Below, in pieces: positions 33,268-41,963 of a stretch of DNA of 64,000 nucleotides (position 1 is its first letter; the number at the start of each line of letters is the position of its first letter). Below the pieces are notes generated by a model. That model searched no databases, was not told the origin of the DNA, and was given only the letters and a program-made list of their open reading frames with translations. Both the position numbers and the translations under genes were made by a program. Source of the DNA: Bin80 sp965261255 (GTDB lineage Bacteria > Bacteroidota > Rhodothermia > Rhodothermales > Bin80); contig CBDHCQ010000004.1 of NCBI GenBank assembly GCA_965261255.1, positions 558,001 to 622,000 of the forward strand. Direction: 5' to 3'.

Positions 33268-36210
33268 ATGAAATCTAAGGGTGCAGGCCTGTTTGTATCT
33301 ATTGGGGTATTTGCGTACGCGCTGGTACTGTACCTACTGACTGTTGCCCCCACAGCGAGTTTTTGGGATGCAGGAGAGTTTATTGCGATTGCGCACGGCT
33401 TGCAGGTATCACATCCCCCAGGGGCTCCCTTCTATATGTTGGTCGGGCGGCTTTTCTCCATGTTTGTTCCCTCAGACTTGGTTGCACTGTCGGTCAATCT
33501 GGTTTCGGTGTTTTCCAGTGCATTCACGATACTGCTAACGTACTGGATCATCGTTCGATTGCTCCGGGAGTTCACCCCGAACACTCGTTCAGGAAATAGT
33601 GGTCCTGTCTCGGCCACATTTGTTCAGCATTTCGGTGGCGTGGTTGGGGCCTGCACGTTTGCAGTAACGGATTCATTCTGGTTCAATGCAGTGGAGGCGG
33701 AAGTGTATGCGATGTCTATGCTTTTTACTGCGCTCGTAGTGTGGCTGATCATGAAATGGAGCGATCTTGCGCGGGAAGAACTTGCCAACACGCGTGATCG
33801 CCTGGGATTAGGAGCCAACCGGATACTTGTATTGGTCGCCTATTTGTTTGGATTGGCCATCGGTGTGCACCTATTGAGTTTACTGGCACTCTTTTTTATT
33901 GCACTCATCTTCTTTTTTGTCGAGTACGATCGCAAGGAATGGGATGTTCGGGGCCAGCCTGGCTGGAAGTCAAGAAAGCGGTGGCAGGCTATTCTGCTAA
34001 CGCTCGTAGTAGCGTCCGTTGCATTTCTTGTCATTTACCCGGGAATCGTACAAAAACTGCCGGGGATCGCAGGAGAAATCGGACAACCATTGATCGTGTT
34101 GTTGCTGGTGGCTCTTGGAGTTGTTGGAGCGGTATGGATATCGCATACGCGGCAAAAACAGACCGCAAACCTTGTTGCGGTATGTCTGCTCATGGTACTT
34201 ATTGGGTACTCCAGCTATGCAGTCATTTTTATTCGCAGCGCAGCTGATCCGCCTATTGATGAAAATGACCCCGAAACCCCAGAAGCGATCGTATCCTATC
34301 TGGAGCGTGAGCAGTACGGCGAAACGAAACTTTTTAATGGGCCCAGCTTCAATAATGCGACCGGTGGTTTCGAGGAAAAACTGTTTCCTCGACGCTACTC
34401 ACCTACAGCGCAGCATGTGAATGTCTATCGGCGCTACAACTCCGACATGGAGTTCTTCTGGAGGTATCAGTTGGGGCATATGTACCTGCGCTATTTTCTA
34501 TGGAACTTCTCTGGACGGGAGAGTGATGTTGAAGGGGCGCGGCAGACAACGGGATTCACTTTTATTGATGGGCCAAACGAAACGCTCCAACAAACACCCA
34601 GCGAAAAAGCAAGTCGCAACAGATACTTTGCACTGCCATTGCTATTGGGTCTCTTTGGAATGCTTTATCACTTCCGCAGGGACTGGCGGCGGGCGTTCAG
34701 TGTGCTGATCCTGTTTTTGGTCACCGGTGTGGGGATAATCCTTTACCTCAATCAGTCGCCGATACAGCCCCGGGAGCGGGATTATTCGTATGTCGCGAGC
34801 TTTTTTGCTTTCAGTCTGTGGATTGGAATTGGAGCTAGCGGGTTTCTCCGGCTCGTGCGGGATGCAATGGGCGATGCGTTCCGCAATCTAACGTGGGTTG
34901 TTGCTGCGATAGTATTCCTGGCCGTTCCCGGTTGGATGACCGTCGAAAATTTTGACGACCATGATCGGTCCGGTCGTTACATCGCGCCCGACTACGCGCA
35001 TAATATGCTAATGAGTGTTGCCCAAAACGGGATCCTGTTCACGAATGGTGATAACGACACCTTTCCTCTCTGGTATGCGCAGGAAGTCGAAGGTGTTCGA
35101 AGGGATGTACGCGTCGCAAACCTCTCATTGCTGAATACACCGTGGTACGTGCGGCAACTCAAAAACCAGCATTCGCGGGAATCATCTCCTTTACCCATAG
35201 GTATGTCTGATAGAGACATAGATGGCCTCTCTTATCTTGAATGGGAGCCAAGAACATTTCAGTTACCTGTTGATACAGCGCTCTTTTCCGAGGAATCAGA
35301 AGTATTCATCGGCCAGGCTGACCGTGGCATGATCGACAGCTCAATGACATGGACACTGAGTGGTCGGCCAGTCGGTACAGATTCGGAAACTGGCGAGCCT
35401 ATGCACATTCTGTATGGGGCAGACTGGGCTGCCCTGCATATAGTTGCTGGAGCAGCTGCTGAGGGATGGAAACGTCCAGTGTACTTTGCTGTAACCGTGG
35501 CACCCGATGGACGTCTGGATTTGCAGAATTATTTCCAGCTGGAAGGAAAGGCTTTACGTGTCGTTCCGATACGCCACGAGGATTCTCAGGGGCGGGTCGA
35601 ACTTGGAGTAACCCCAGAGCGGCTGAAGACGTTCAGGTTCAGGAACCTGAATAACCCCAAGGTTTACTATGACGCGAATATTCGGAATATGGTGGACAAC
35701 TACAGGAATATTTTTGCGCAGACGTCTATCGCGTTGATAGAGGATGGTCAAGTGGAGGAAGGCGTTGCCCTCATGGACGGATTGTTGGAAAAAATTCCGT
35801 TTACGACGATCCCGGGAGACTTTGCTTCTTTCATGTACATTTCACAGGTTTATGAGCAGGCGGGTGATTTCACAAAGGCCTTGCAAGTCCTTCAATTTGC
35901 CGAACCCCTCGTCAGACACAGGCTGAGATTACCTAACATCTCGCCGAGAATGGAACAGATGAACTACGCCTTGGTGGATGCAATACGAAGAGCGTACGTA
36001 CAGGCGGAGGATTACGAGGGGGCCGCGGCATTTGAGAATAATATTCGTGAAGATTTCGGGGAGGAGGCAAACATTACCGCTGATCAAATGCGTGCATTGA
36101 TGATGGGGCTGCCAGAAGGAACCATCTTTGACAGTTCCGGGAATGTAGTAGGGATATCAACACAGGATCCCGCCGGGCAGGACTCGGGGGTTCAAGACGA
36201 AATTCAGTAG
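33268..36210 (+). CDS. DUF2723 membrane protein (GT-C-like) with TPR-like C-terminus
   Basis: The ATG at 33268 (980 aa, MKSKGAGLFVSIGVFAYAL) puts the first membrane helix at the N-terminus; an earlier ATG at 33172 adds 32 unconvincing residues. The DUF2723 core is clear: APTASFWDAGEFIAIAHGLQVSHPPGAPF near residue 30 with a GT-C-like Asp/Glu in the first loop, then about ten membrane helices to residue 600. The soluble C-terminal half includes a helical repeat region (about 850-940). DUF2723 proteins are predicted dolichol- or polyprenol-dependent glycosyltransferases, common in Bacteroidota and linked to protein O-glycosylation. Activity here is inferred from family only. Confidence 0.9.
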   Translation: MKSKGAGLFVSIGVFAYALVLYLLTVAPTASFWDAGEFIAIAHGLQVSHPPGAPFYMLVGRLFSMFVPSDLVALSVNLVSVFSSAFTILLTYWIIVRLLREFTPNTRSGNSGPVSATFVQHFGGVVGACTFAVTDSFWFNAVEAEVYAMSMLFTALVVWLIMKWSDLAREELANTRDRLGLGANRILVLVAYLFGLAIGVHLLSLLALFFIALIFFFVEYDRKEWDVRGQPGWKSRKRWQAILLTLVVASVAFLVIYPGIVQKLPGIAGEIGQPLIVLLLVALGVVGAVWISHTRQKQTANLVAVCLLMVLIGYSSYAVIFIRSAADPPIDENDPETPEAIVSYLEREQYGETKLFNGPSFNNATGGFEEKLFPRRYSPTAQHVNVYRRYNSDMEFFWRYQLGHMYLRYFLWNFSGRESDVEGARQTTGFTFIDGPNETLQQTPSEKASRNRYFALPLLLGLFGMLYHFRRDWRRAFSVLILFLVTGVGIILYLNQSPIQPRERDYSYVASFFAFSLWIGIGASGFLRLVRDAMGDAFRNLTWVVAAIVFLAVPGWMTVENFDDHDRSGRYIAPDYAHNMLMSVAQNGILFTNGDNDTFPLWYAQEVEGVRRDVRVANLSLLNTPWYVRQLKNQHSRESSPLPIGMSDRDIDGLSYLEWEPRTFQLPVDTALFSEESEVFIGQADRGMIDSSMTWTLSGRPVGTDSETGEPMHILYGADWAALHIVAGAAAEGWKRPVYFAVTVAPDGRLDLQNYFQLEGKALRVVPIRHEDSQGRVELGVTPERLKTFRFRNLNNPKVYYDANIRNMVDNYRNIFAQTSIALIEDGQVEEGVALMDGLLEKIPFTTIPGDFASFMYISQVYEQAGDFTKALQVLQFAEPLVRHRLRLPNISPRMEQMNYALVDAIRRAYVQAEDYEGAAAFENNIREDFGEEANITADQMRALMMGLPEGTIFDSSGNVVGISTQDPAGQDSGVQDEIQ

Positions 36211-36239
36211 CTTGAGGATCAGATCAGCTAGTATCAAAA

Positions 36240-36722
36240 ATGGCGTTTCAGTTTCGCGAACACGACTTTGACCGGATCGGTCGTGCACTGGGTACAGTGC
36301 CAAAACGACATGACCACGTTGTACGCTACGAGGTCACGAACGAAGAGCTTGGCCAGACCATCAACCTGGAGATCTCAATTGATGTTGAATTTCCAGGAGA
36401 GCTCAAAGGGGAAATCTCCGGCCACATTGTGACTGCGGAAACGGTGAGTGGACAGCTTCATCTGGTCGGGTGCACAGGTCTTGTAGCCGAAGAGGAGTTC
36501 CAGGAAGTAATCTTTTATGCGAAGGGGGACAATGTCGTGAATGCGCTCATTGTGCAGGCCACAGCCTGGTGTCAGTTTTATGCGAATTATGACCGACGTC
36601 TCTTGGATATGGATTACACCAAAATGCCCCGGCAGATTTCAAACAGTGTGATTTCTTTCCTGATGGCTGAGGGGGCCCTGGAAGGGTTCACGTTTGACGA
36701 TGAGGATGAAAACCCCACCTGA
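36240..36722 (+). CDS. conserved-looking hypothetical protein upstream of ybeY
   Basis: The 160-aa acidic protein (MAFQFREHDFDRIGRALGTV) starts 29 bases after the DUF2723 stop and overlaps the ybeY start. It is mixed alpha/beta, with no signal peptide or membrane helix. The composition and the tight placement support a real gene. I do not recognise the family; the shape (a short beta-rich core then helices) is loosely like YbjN/chaperone-type small proteins, but I would not assign it. Confidence 0.75.
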   Translation: MAFQFREHDFDRIGRALGTVPKRHDHVVRYEVTNEELGQTINLEISIDVEFPGELKGEISGHIVTAETVSGQLHLVGCTGLVAEEEFQEVIFYAKGDNVVNALIVQATAWCQFYANYDRRLLDMDYTKMPRQISNSVISFLMAEGALEGFTFDDEDENPT

Positions 36723-37182
36723 TCACTGGCCCGATCTGACCACATACGCGCCAGAAGGAGAGATATCAGTCACTGTTGCGCACCAGAAGCTTGATTTTGA
36801 TCCGAATCTCATAGAGCATTTGGTAGCCCAGGTGGCAGAGGGGGAAGGTCAATGCGTCCGGCAACTGGAATTCACCCTCATGAGTGCTGAACAGTTGCGT
36901 GAGCTGAACCGGTCCTGGAGGAAGGCAGATTATGATACGGATGTCTTGAGTTTTTCGCTCAGTGATGGAGCGGCATTAGATGGCGAGATCTATGTGAGCC
37001 TGGATTTTGCACAAATCCACTGTAACGCCTATGGGGCCACCTATACCGAAGAGGTCTGCCGATACATCGTGCACGGCATGCTCCACCTACTGGGGTATGA
37101 GGACGATACCACCGGAGGTGCACGAGCCATGCGCAGAAAAGAAGATCAGTATCTCCGCAGCGCAGGGGTTATCGGTATCTGA
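36700..37182 (+). CDS. ybeY: endoribonuclease YbeY (rRNA maturation factor)
   Basis: An ATG at 36700 gives about 160 aa; other in-frame starts at 36694 (TTG) and 36706 (ATG) are nearby, all inside the 3' end of the previous gene. The protein has LRELNRSWRKADYDTDVLSF, GEIYVSLDFAQIH, and the metal motif HGMLHLLGYEDDT. In E. coli the third ligand is His; here the position is Asp, as in many Bacteroidota relatives that read HGxLHLxGYxD. YbeY takes part in 16S rRNA 3'-end maturation and ribosome quality control. The gene ends in a 14-base overlap with the convergent DoxX gene. Confidence 0.93.
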   Translation: MRMKTPPDHWPDLTTYAPEGEISVTVAHQKLDFDPNLIEHLVAQVAEGEGQCVRQLEFTLMSAEQLRELNRSWRKADYDTDVLSFSLSDGAALDGEIYVSLDFAQIHCNAYGATYTEEVCRYIVHGMLHLLGYEDDTTGGARAMRRKEDQYLRSAGVIGI

Positions 37183-38347
37183 ATTGTTGGATGACGCTTG
37201 GGTCCTTGCTGCGACGCAGAATCTGTCCACTGTGGACATCCCGGAACACTATCTCTTTTGGCTGCGGGGTTACATCCATCAGGAACAAGGCCCAGCCCCA
37301 GAAACTGTATCGTGCCTGGGACACGATATAGGGGTTTGAGATGATTTCCTTGATGGATTCTTCGGAGGTCAATGCCTCTGGGACTGCAAGAATGTCGACA
37401 GGGTTTGCGAATTCTCGATCCTTTGGTACATCCTGACTAAGAATCTCCGCTGCCTGTCCGGTCACGGTAGTACGCGTTGGCGTAGGTCCGCTGGTTCGCT
37501 TGAAGAAATAGTGATCACTGGAGATCTGGCCCGATCCGTACAGGAAGATCAGGATCAACAGGAACAGGGTTAGCATAGCGATCTCAAAGCCCTGTGTGCC
37601 GGCAGTCAGCCCCCCGGCCATCTCTTCAACAAACACTGCCCCCACGAGGACGGGAATCTGGATCAGTGCACCGACACGTGAAAGCAGTCCGGTCAGCAGC
37701 ATGAATCCGCCCAGCAAGTGCGACAATGCAACATAGTGCAGCAGAACACTAGACCGCAGCATAGCCGATGAGTTCGCGCCGATGAGGTCCATGAAGCTGT
37801 TTGCATCCGCAATGAAAAGCATGCCCCGAATAAGCAGGCCGAGTCCCAGATACATACGCAGAAGATCAAAGGCGTGTGCACGGAAGCGATACAGTCTGGC
37901 AAGCAGTTGCCGTAAATCATTCGGGGAAGTCCCGATCAGTCGATCCAGGCTCCAGCTCCCCGATCCACAGATCACGACCAGGAGCAACATGAATAGCACT
38001 AGCGAGGACAGTTCCAGCGACTGGTTTGCTGAGAATAAACTTCCCAGACTCAAAAAAACTGCCCCAAAAAGAATGGGAATCTGGGAGAGTGCGGCGATGC
38101 GTGTCCAGAAGCCGGCAGTAATCAGTAGTCCACCTACCATATGAAACCCGGCTACGAAGAGATGCACCCAGCTTTCGGAAAGCCACGCCGGTGCACCTTC
38201 TGGTAGAAGCGCCACGAGTGTTGATGCGTCAAACAAAAAAAGAATCCCTCGTGCAAACAGGCCGATGCCCAGATAGATTCGAATCAGGTCAAAGGCAATT
38301 TCACGATATTCGTCAAGCCACGCGTCAAATTTTTGGAGCATACTCAA
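37169..38347 (-). CDS. tandem DoxX-family membrane protein
   Basis: The 392-aa protein contains two copies of the four-helix DoxX unit. Copy 1 starts AFDLIRIYLGIGLFARGILFLFDA (about 18) and copy 2 starts AFDLLRMYLGLGLLIRGMLFIADA (about 165). Each continues with a GG-L-TGF/LSR-A-I-Q-IPIL/VL segment. A soluble tail of about 110 residues follows the second copy, containing PYIVSQARYSFWGWALFL. DoxX-type proteins are small quinol-linked or accessory membrane proteins of varied role; the archaeal namesake belongs to a thiosulfate:quinone oxidoreductase. It diverges from the CydA-like gene across about 165 bases, so shared respiratory regulation is possible. Confidence 0.85.
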   Translation of the reverse strand: MSMLQKFDAWLDEYREIAFDLIRIYLGIGLFARGILFLFDASTLVALLPEGAPAWLSESWVHLFVAGFHMVGGLLITAGFWTRIAALSQIPILFGAVFLSLGSLFSANQSLELSSLVLFMLLLVVICGSGSWSLDRLIGTSPNDLRQLLARLYRFRAHAFDLLRMYLGLGLLIRGMLFIADANSFMDLIGANSSAMLRSSVLLHYVALSHLLGGFMLLTGLLSRVGALIQIPVLVGAVFVEEMAGGLTAGTQGFEIAMLTLFLLILIFLYGSGQISSDHYFFKRTSGPTPTRTTVTGQAAEILSQDVPKDREFANPVDILAVPEALTSEESIKEIISNPYIVSQARYSFWGWALFLMDVTPQPKEIVFRDVHSGQILRRSKDPSVIQQFRYR

Positions 38348-38378
38348 AATTTTTTACCTTAGGGATGAAAATAACTAA

Positions 38379-38399
38379 TTTGGGCCACGCACGCCCAAA
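38379..38399. promoter_or_regulatory. inverted repeat between divergent DoxX and CydA-like genes
   Basis: Perfect 7-base arms TTTGGGC (38379-38385) and GCCCAAA (38393-38399) are separated by 7 bases. The element lies about 30 bases upstream of the DoxX start and about 110 bases upstream of the CydA-like start. Its symmetry fits a dimeric regulator acting on both genes. Read on the minus strand it is flanked by a T-run (TATTTTTGGGC), but the orientation is wrong for a terminator of either gene. Regulator unknown. Confidence 0.4.
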
Positions 38400-38511
38400 A
38401 ATACCTATTCTGATCATCTTGAGAGGCGCAACTTGAAGATCATTGCTTATTTTCCGATTCCTGTTTATTTGCCTATGACTCACCTGCTGCGCTGTCTGTC
38501 TGATAACTGCA

Positions 38512-40287
38512 ATGCTGACAATTGATCGAAGATCGTGGTTGCTGAGGATTCCTCTGGGAATCCTCGTATTGGTGTTAGTGGCTCTGTGTTCTGAGTCAGC
38601 CTGGGCTGCCCCCCAAGAGGCCGATCCCGAGTACAGGGCGCTGCCTTTCATAAGCAGCCGTGTGCTTATGTGGGCGGTCGCCGAGTTGCATTTGATGTTT
38701 GCAGCGTTTGTGTTGGCAGTTCCCATTTTTGCACTCGTCATTGAGTTCATCGGTTACAAGACGGGGGACCGGCGCTATGACCAACTGGCCTACGATTTCA
38801 CAAAGTTGCTTTCGGTGTCGTTCTCATTCACGGCAACCTTGGGTGCACTGCTTACCTTCGGGTTGATCGTCTTTTATCCGGCGCTTACCCAATATCTGGT
38901 AAAGATATTCAGTTGGACCTTTTTACCGTACGTGCTGCTGTTCTTTCTTGAAGCGTTTTTCCTCTACGCGTATTACTACGGTTGGGGGAAACTCTCTCCC
39001 CGCCTGCACTTATTCCTGGGGGTGATGCTCAACATTGTGGGCACAGCGATCATGTTTATTGCCAACGCCTGGTTGACGTTCATGAACACGCCCAATGGAA
39101 TTGACGAGATGGGCAACCTGACCAATATCTGGGAGGCGATCAACAATTACATCTGGATGCCCATCAACATCCACCGGATTATTGCCAATGTGGCTTTTGG
39201 GGGAGCTATCGGGGCAGCTTACGGTGCCTTCAAATTTTTGGGCGCGAAAACACTGGAAGCCCGGGCCCATTACGACTGGATGGGGTACATAGGTATTTTT
39301 GTGGCCATTTGTGCATTGCTGCCCCTCCCGTTTGCGGGTTACTGGTTGGGGGTGGAAATTTATGCGTACGACCAGAGCCTTGGAATCACGTTGATGGGAG
39401 GTACGTTTTCGTGGTTGTTCATCGTGCAGGCGGTACTGATTGGTAACCTGTTCCTGGCGGCCAACTACTATCTGTGGCTCAGCATGGCCCGGATACCGGG
39501 GGCAGAACGCTTCCGAGGGTTTATCAAGTACCTCCTGGGCATCATTACGCTTTGTTTTATTGTGTGGGCAACCCCGCATTCGCTTGTTGCGACAGTGGAA
39601 GAGGCCCGCGCAATGGGAGGTTCACATCATCCTATACTGAATGTACTGGGTGTGATGAGCGCGAAGAATACTGCGGTAAACCTGCTCATACTCACGACTT
39701 ATGTCAGCTTCCTGCTGTATCGGCGCGCGAACAAGCAGGCGACCGTTTCGTGGGCCAAGACTGGGAACTGGGTTCAATTCGGCATATTCGCTGCAGTGGT
39801 GATCTATGTCGTATTTCTGGGGGTATATGGATACTTTGTGGACGCCCAAACGCGTATTGGACTGAGCCAACCGCAGGTGATGTCGGTATTGTTTGCTATG
39901 ATTTCTGTAACGGTCATTGATATTTTCCTGTTCAAGAATGCAAAGTCCCGCGGGGAAATCGTGTGGGGAAAAATTTCGGCTCGATCGCAGTACGCCCTTT
40001 TCTTCCTGGCGATCACGTTCACCTGGCTGATGGGCCTCATGGGCTATGTTCGCGCGGGTATGCGTCAGCATTGGCATGTGTATGGTGTGGTACGTGACAC
40101 CTCCGTAGATGCGTTTACTCCCACACTTGGTTATGCTGGGGGTGTTGTGAGCGCGATTGTTATTGTCTTCTTCCTGTTGATCGCGATTGTTTTCTTCCTA
40201 GCTGGACTTTCCGGTCGAAAGGATTGGGAACCTAAATCGGGATCTCGATGGAGTAAAGCGGAGGCATCCGCACCTATAGATTCTTAA
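38512..40287 (+). CDS. CydA-like (cytochrome bd-type subunit I) membrane protein with N-terminal signal peptide
   Basis: The 591-aa protein starts with a signal-peptide-like segment (to about residue 32, SAWAAP) and has about thirteen membrane helices. Alignment by eye to E. coli CydA finds His19 as H in VAELHLMFAAF, Glu107 as E in LLFFLEAFFLY, and His186 as H in MPINIHRIIANVAFGG. Residue Glu99 falls on Pro. The GRQPW signature appears only as RAGMRQHWHVYGVVRD, and I cannot find the quinol-binding Q-loop or the Met393 motif. No cydB follows; instead three c-type cytochromes do. I infer a divergent bd-type haem protein that exchanges electrons with cytochrome c rather than quinol, similar in concept to the bd-like oxidases proposed in Nitrospira. 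It starts a ten-gene run. Confidence 0.82.
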   Translation: MLTIDRRSWLLRIPLGILVLVLVALCSESAWAAPQEADPEYRALPFISSRVLMWAVAELHLMFAAFVLAVPIFALVIEFIGYKTGDRRYDQLAYDFTKLLSVSFSFTATLGALLTFGLIVFYPALTQYLVKIFSWTFLPYVLLFFLEAFFLYAYYYGWGKLSPRLHLFLGVMLNIVGTAIMFIANAWLTFMNTPNGIDEMGNLTNIWEAINNYIWMPINIHRIIANVAFGGAIGAAYGAFKFLGAKTLEARAHYDWMGYIGIFVAICALLPLPFAGYWLGVEIYAYDQSLGITLMGGTFSWLFIVQAVLIGNLFLAANYYLWLSMARIPGAERFRGFIKYLLGIITLCFIVWATPHSLVATVEEARAMGGSHHPILNVLGVMSAKNTAVNLLILTTYVSFLLYRRANKQATVSWAKTGNWVQFGIFAAVVIYVVFLGVYGYFVDAQTRIGLSQPQVMSVLFAMISVTVIDIFLFKNAKSRGEIVWGKISARSQYALFFLAITFTWLMGLMGYVRAGMRQHWHVYGVVRDTSVDAFTPTLGYAGGVVSAIVIVFFLLIAIVFFLAGLSGRKDWEPKSGSRWSKAEASAPIDS

Positions 40288-40314
40288 GAAACCAACAAAC
40301 CAGTAGGCAGTCCA

Positions 40315-41106
40315 GTGAAACAGGCCCTGAAAATATTTGGATTCACCATTGTGGTCAGCGTTTTCTATTGGTACGTCAGTTTGTGGGTACCGCAGAAGCG
40401 AACAGAGCCGCCTGAGGATATAGAGATTGGCGCCAATCTTACTACAGAGGAGATGATTCCCATTGGTGAGGAAATTGTGGCGGGCAAGGGGACCTGCCTG
40501 ACGTGCCATACTATGGGAGACCATGGTACCGGGTTGCGTTTCCCGGATCTGGCCGGTATTGGTGCTATAGCTGGAGAACGTGTTGCGGGGCAAAGTGATG
40601 TTTACTATCTGGCAGAGTCCATGTATGATCCGAACGCGTACGTTCTGGAAGGTTATGTGGCTGGAATGCCCAACGTTGCCCGTCCGCCGATTGCACTTAC
40701 AGATCAGGAGATACTCACCGTGATCGCCTACCTTCAGTCTCTTGGCGGAACACCGACGGTTACGATGGATACGCAACTTGAATGGCAGGGCCAAGCGCCT
40801 GCATCACAGGACGTTGCACCGGTTGCTGTAGGGGGGAATCGGGATGCAGAAACACTGTTCGCGGCGTACCTGTGTAATACCTGTCATACCCTGGATGGTA
40901 CAGCGGCTGCTGGACCAACGCTTCAAGGCTTGGGTGGACGCATGTCCAAGGCGGAAATCTACGAAGCTATTGTAGACCCAGATGCAACAGTAACTGAGGG
41001 CTTTGTTGCCGGGGTTATGACCGCCATGCTTGATGCCACCGGTTTTCATGAACAGGTATCTGCTTCGGAACTGCAGGCCCTGGTAGATTATCTAGCTTCG
41101 CTTTAG
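40315..41106 (+). CDS. membrane-anchored dihaem cytochrome c
   Basis: GTG start, 263 aa. An N-terminal membrane anchor (about 5-24) is followed by two class I cytochrome c domains with haem-binding motifs CLTCH (near residue 62) and CNTCH (near 190). Candidate axial Met residues occur in EGYVAGMPNVA and GFVAGVMTAM. It lies 27 bases after the CydA-like stop and is followed by another cytochrome gene, so it is probably a subunit of, or electron donor to, the same membrane complex. Two cytochrome domains in one chain, each flanked by LTDQEILTVIAYL-type helices, look like an internal duplication. Confidence 0.9.
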   Translation: MKQALKIFGFTIVVSVFYWYVSLWVPQKRTEPPEDIEIGANLTTEEMIPIGEEIVAGKGTCLTCHTMGDHGTGLRFPDLAGIGAIAGERVAGQSDVYYLAESMYDPNAYVLEGYVAGMPNVARPPIALTDQEILTVIAYLQSLGGTPTVTMDTQLEWQGQAPASQDVAPVAVGGNRDAETLFAAYLCNTCHTLDGTAAAGPTLQGLGGRMSKAEIYEAIVDPDATVTEGFVAGVMTAMLDATGFHEQVSASELQALVDYLASL

Positions 41107-41132
41107 GCTCACTGAATTGATATTGTTTGCCC

Positions 41133-41960
41133 ATGAATCTTTTTGTGCTTCTTGCGATAGCGGCAGTGATGGTTCTGATCCAGTTCGTGGTGACGCGCTG
41201 GGTCAAGCTTAACCGTCTAGCCTGGATGGGGATATGGTGGGTTGCGTTGTGGGCCGCTTTCTCATACAGTATTAATCCGCCGCTGCCAAATTCAATTATC
41301 GTGCTGTTCATGGCGATCATCACGATTGCACTGGTTGCTTATCTGTCGGCGGATAACGAAGAGCTGAAGCAGGCCCAGGAATCTATCGTACGCTTCATGG
41401 TCACCCGCCAGTATCGGGTCGCCCTACTTGTTGTTTTGTTTGTGATTCCAGCAGCCGTGGCTGCCTGGACCTATGCCAGCATGAACGAGGCGCCACAGCC
41501 ACCTTCCAGTGGTCGTACGATACACCCGCCGCCCCCGTCCTCAATAACCTTTCAGGGCACCTCGATTAATCTGACAACCGCCAATAACCCCATCCGTGAG
41601 CTTCAGCATACGGATGAAGCAGCGTTTGCAGAGCACGTTGCCAATGGACGGCGGATTTATTTTGAGAACTGTTTCTACTGTCACGGGGATAATATGGAGG
41701 GGGCCGGGATGTTTGCGCATGGGTATGACCCGCTTCCAGCAAACTTCAATGATGCGACGACGATCGCAATGCTCCAGGAGTCTTATCTGTTCTGGCGAAT
41801 TGCAAAAGGAGCTCCGGGACTACCGACGGAATCAACACCATGGTCAAGCGCAATGCCGGCATGGGAAGATTTTCTCACGGAAGAGGAGATTTGGGAGGTG
41901 ATCATATTTCTGTATGAATTCACCGGATTCGAACCACGAGCGCAGGGCATGCCGCATTAA
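41133..41960 (+). CDS. membrane protein with C-terminal monohaem cytochrome c domain
   Basis: I choose the ATG at 41133 (275 aa); a TTG two codons earlier is possible. Three N-terminal membrane helices (about 1-20, 25-45, 48-68) and a fourth (about 92-115) are followed by a periplasmic Pro-rich linker. The cytochrome c domain has CFYCHGDNMEGAGM (near residue 183) and a distal Met in SAMPAWEDFLTEEEIWEVI. The layout resembles cytochrome c subunits of alternative complexes. It stops 3 bases before the next cytochrome gene. Confidence 0.88.
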   Translation: MNLFVLLAIAAVMVLIQFVVTRWVKLNRLAWMGIWWVALWAAFSYSINPPLPNSIIVLFMAIITIALVAYLSADNEELKQAQESIVRFMVTRQYRVALLVVLFVIPAAVAAWTYASMNEAPQPPSSGRTIHPPPPSSITFQGTSINLTTANNPIRELQHTDEAAFAEHVANGRRIYFENCFYCHGDNMEGAGMFAHGYDPLPANFNDATTIAMLQESYLFWRIAKGAPGLPTESTPWSSAMPAWEDFLTEEEIWEVIIFLYEFTGFEPRAQGMPH

Positions 41961-41963
41961 TCG

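Noticed and set aside
37073..37105. Apparent loss of the third zinc ligand in YbeY (HGMLHLLGYEDD)
   Set aside because: Asp at this position is, as far as I recall, common in Bacteroidota-type YbeY, so I treat it as lineage variation.
39010..39579. 189-codon minus-strand frame opposite the CydA-like gene
   Set aside because: Opposite-strand shadow of a clear membrane protein; composition rich in His, Arg and Gln with no domain pattern.
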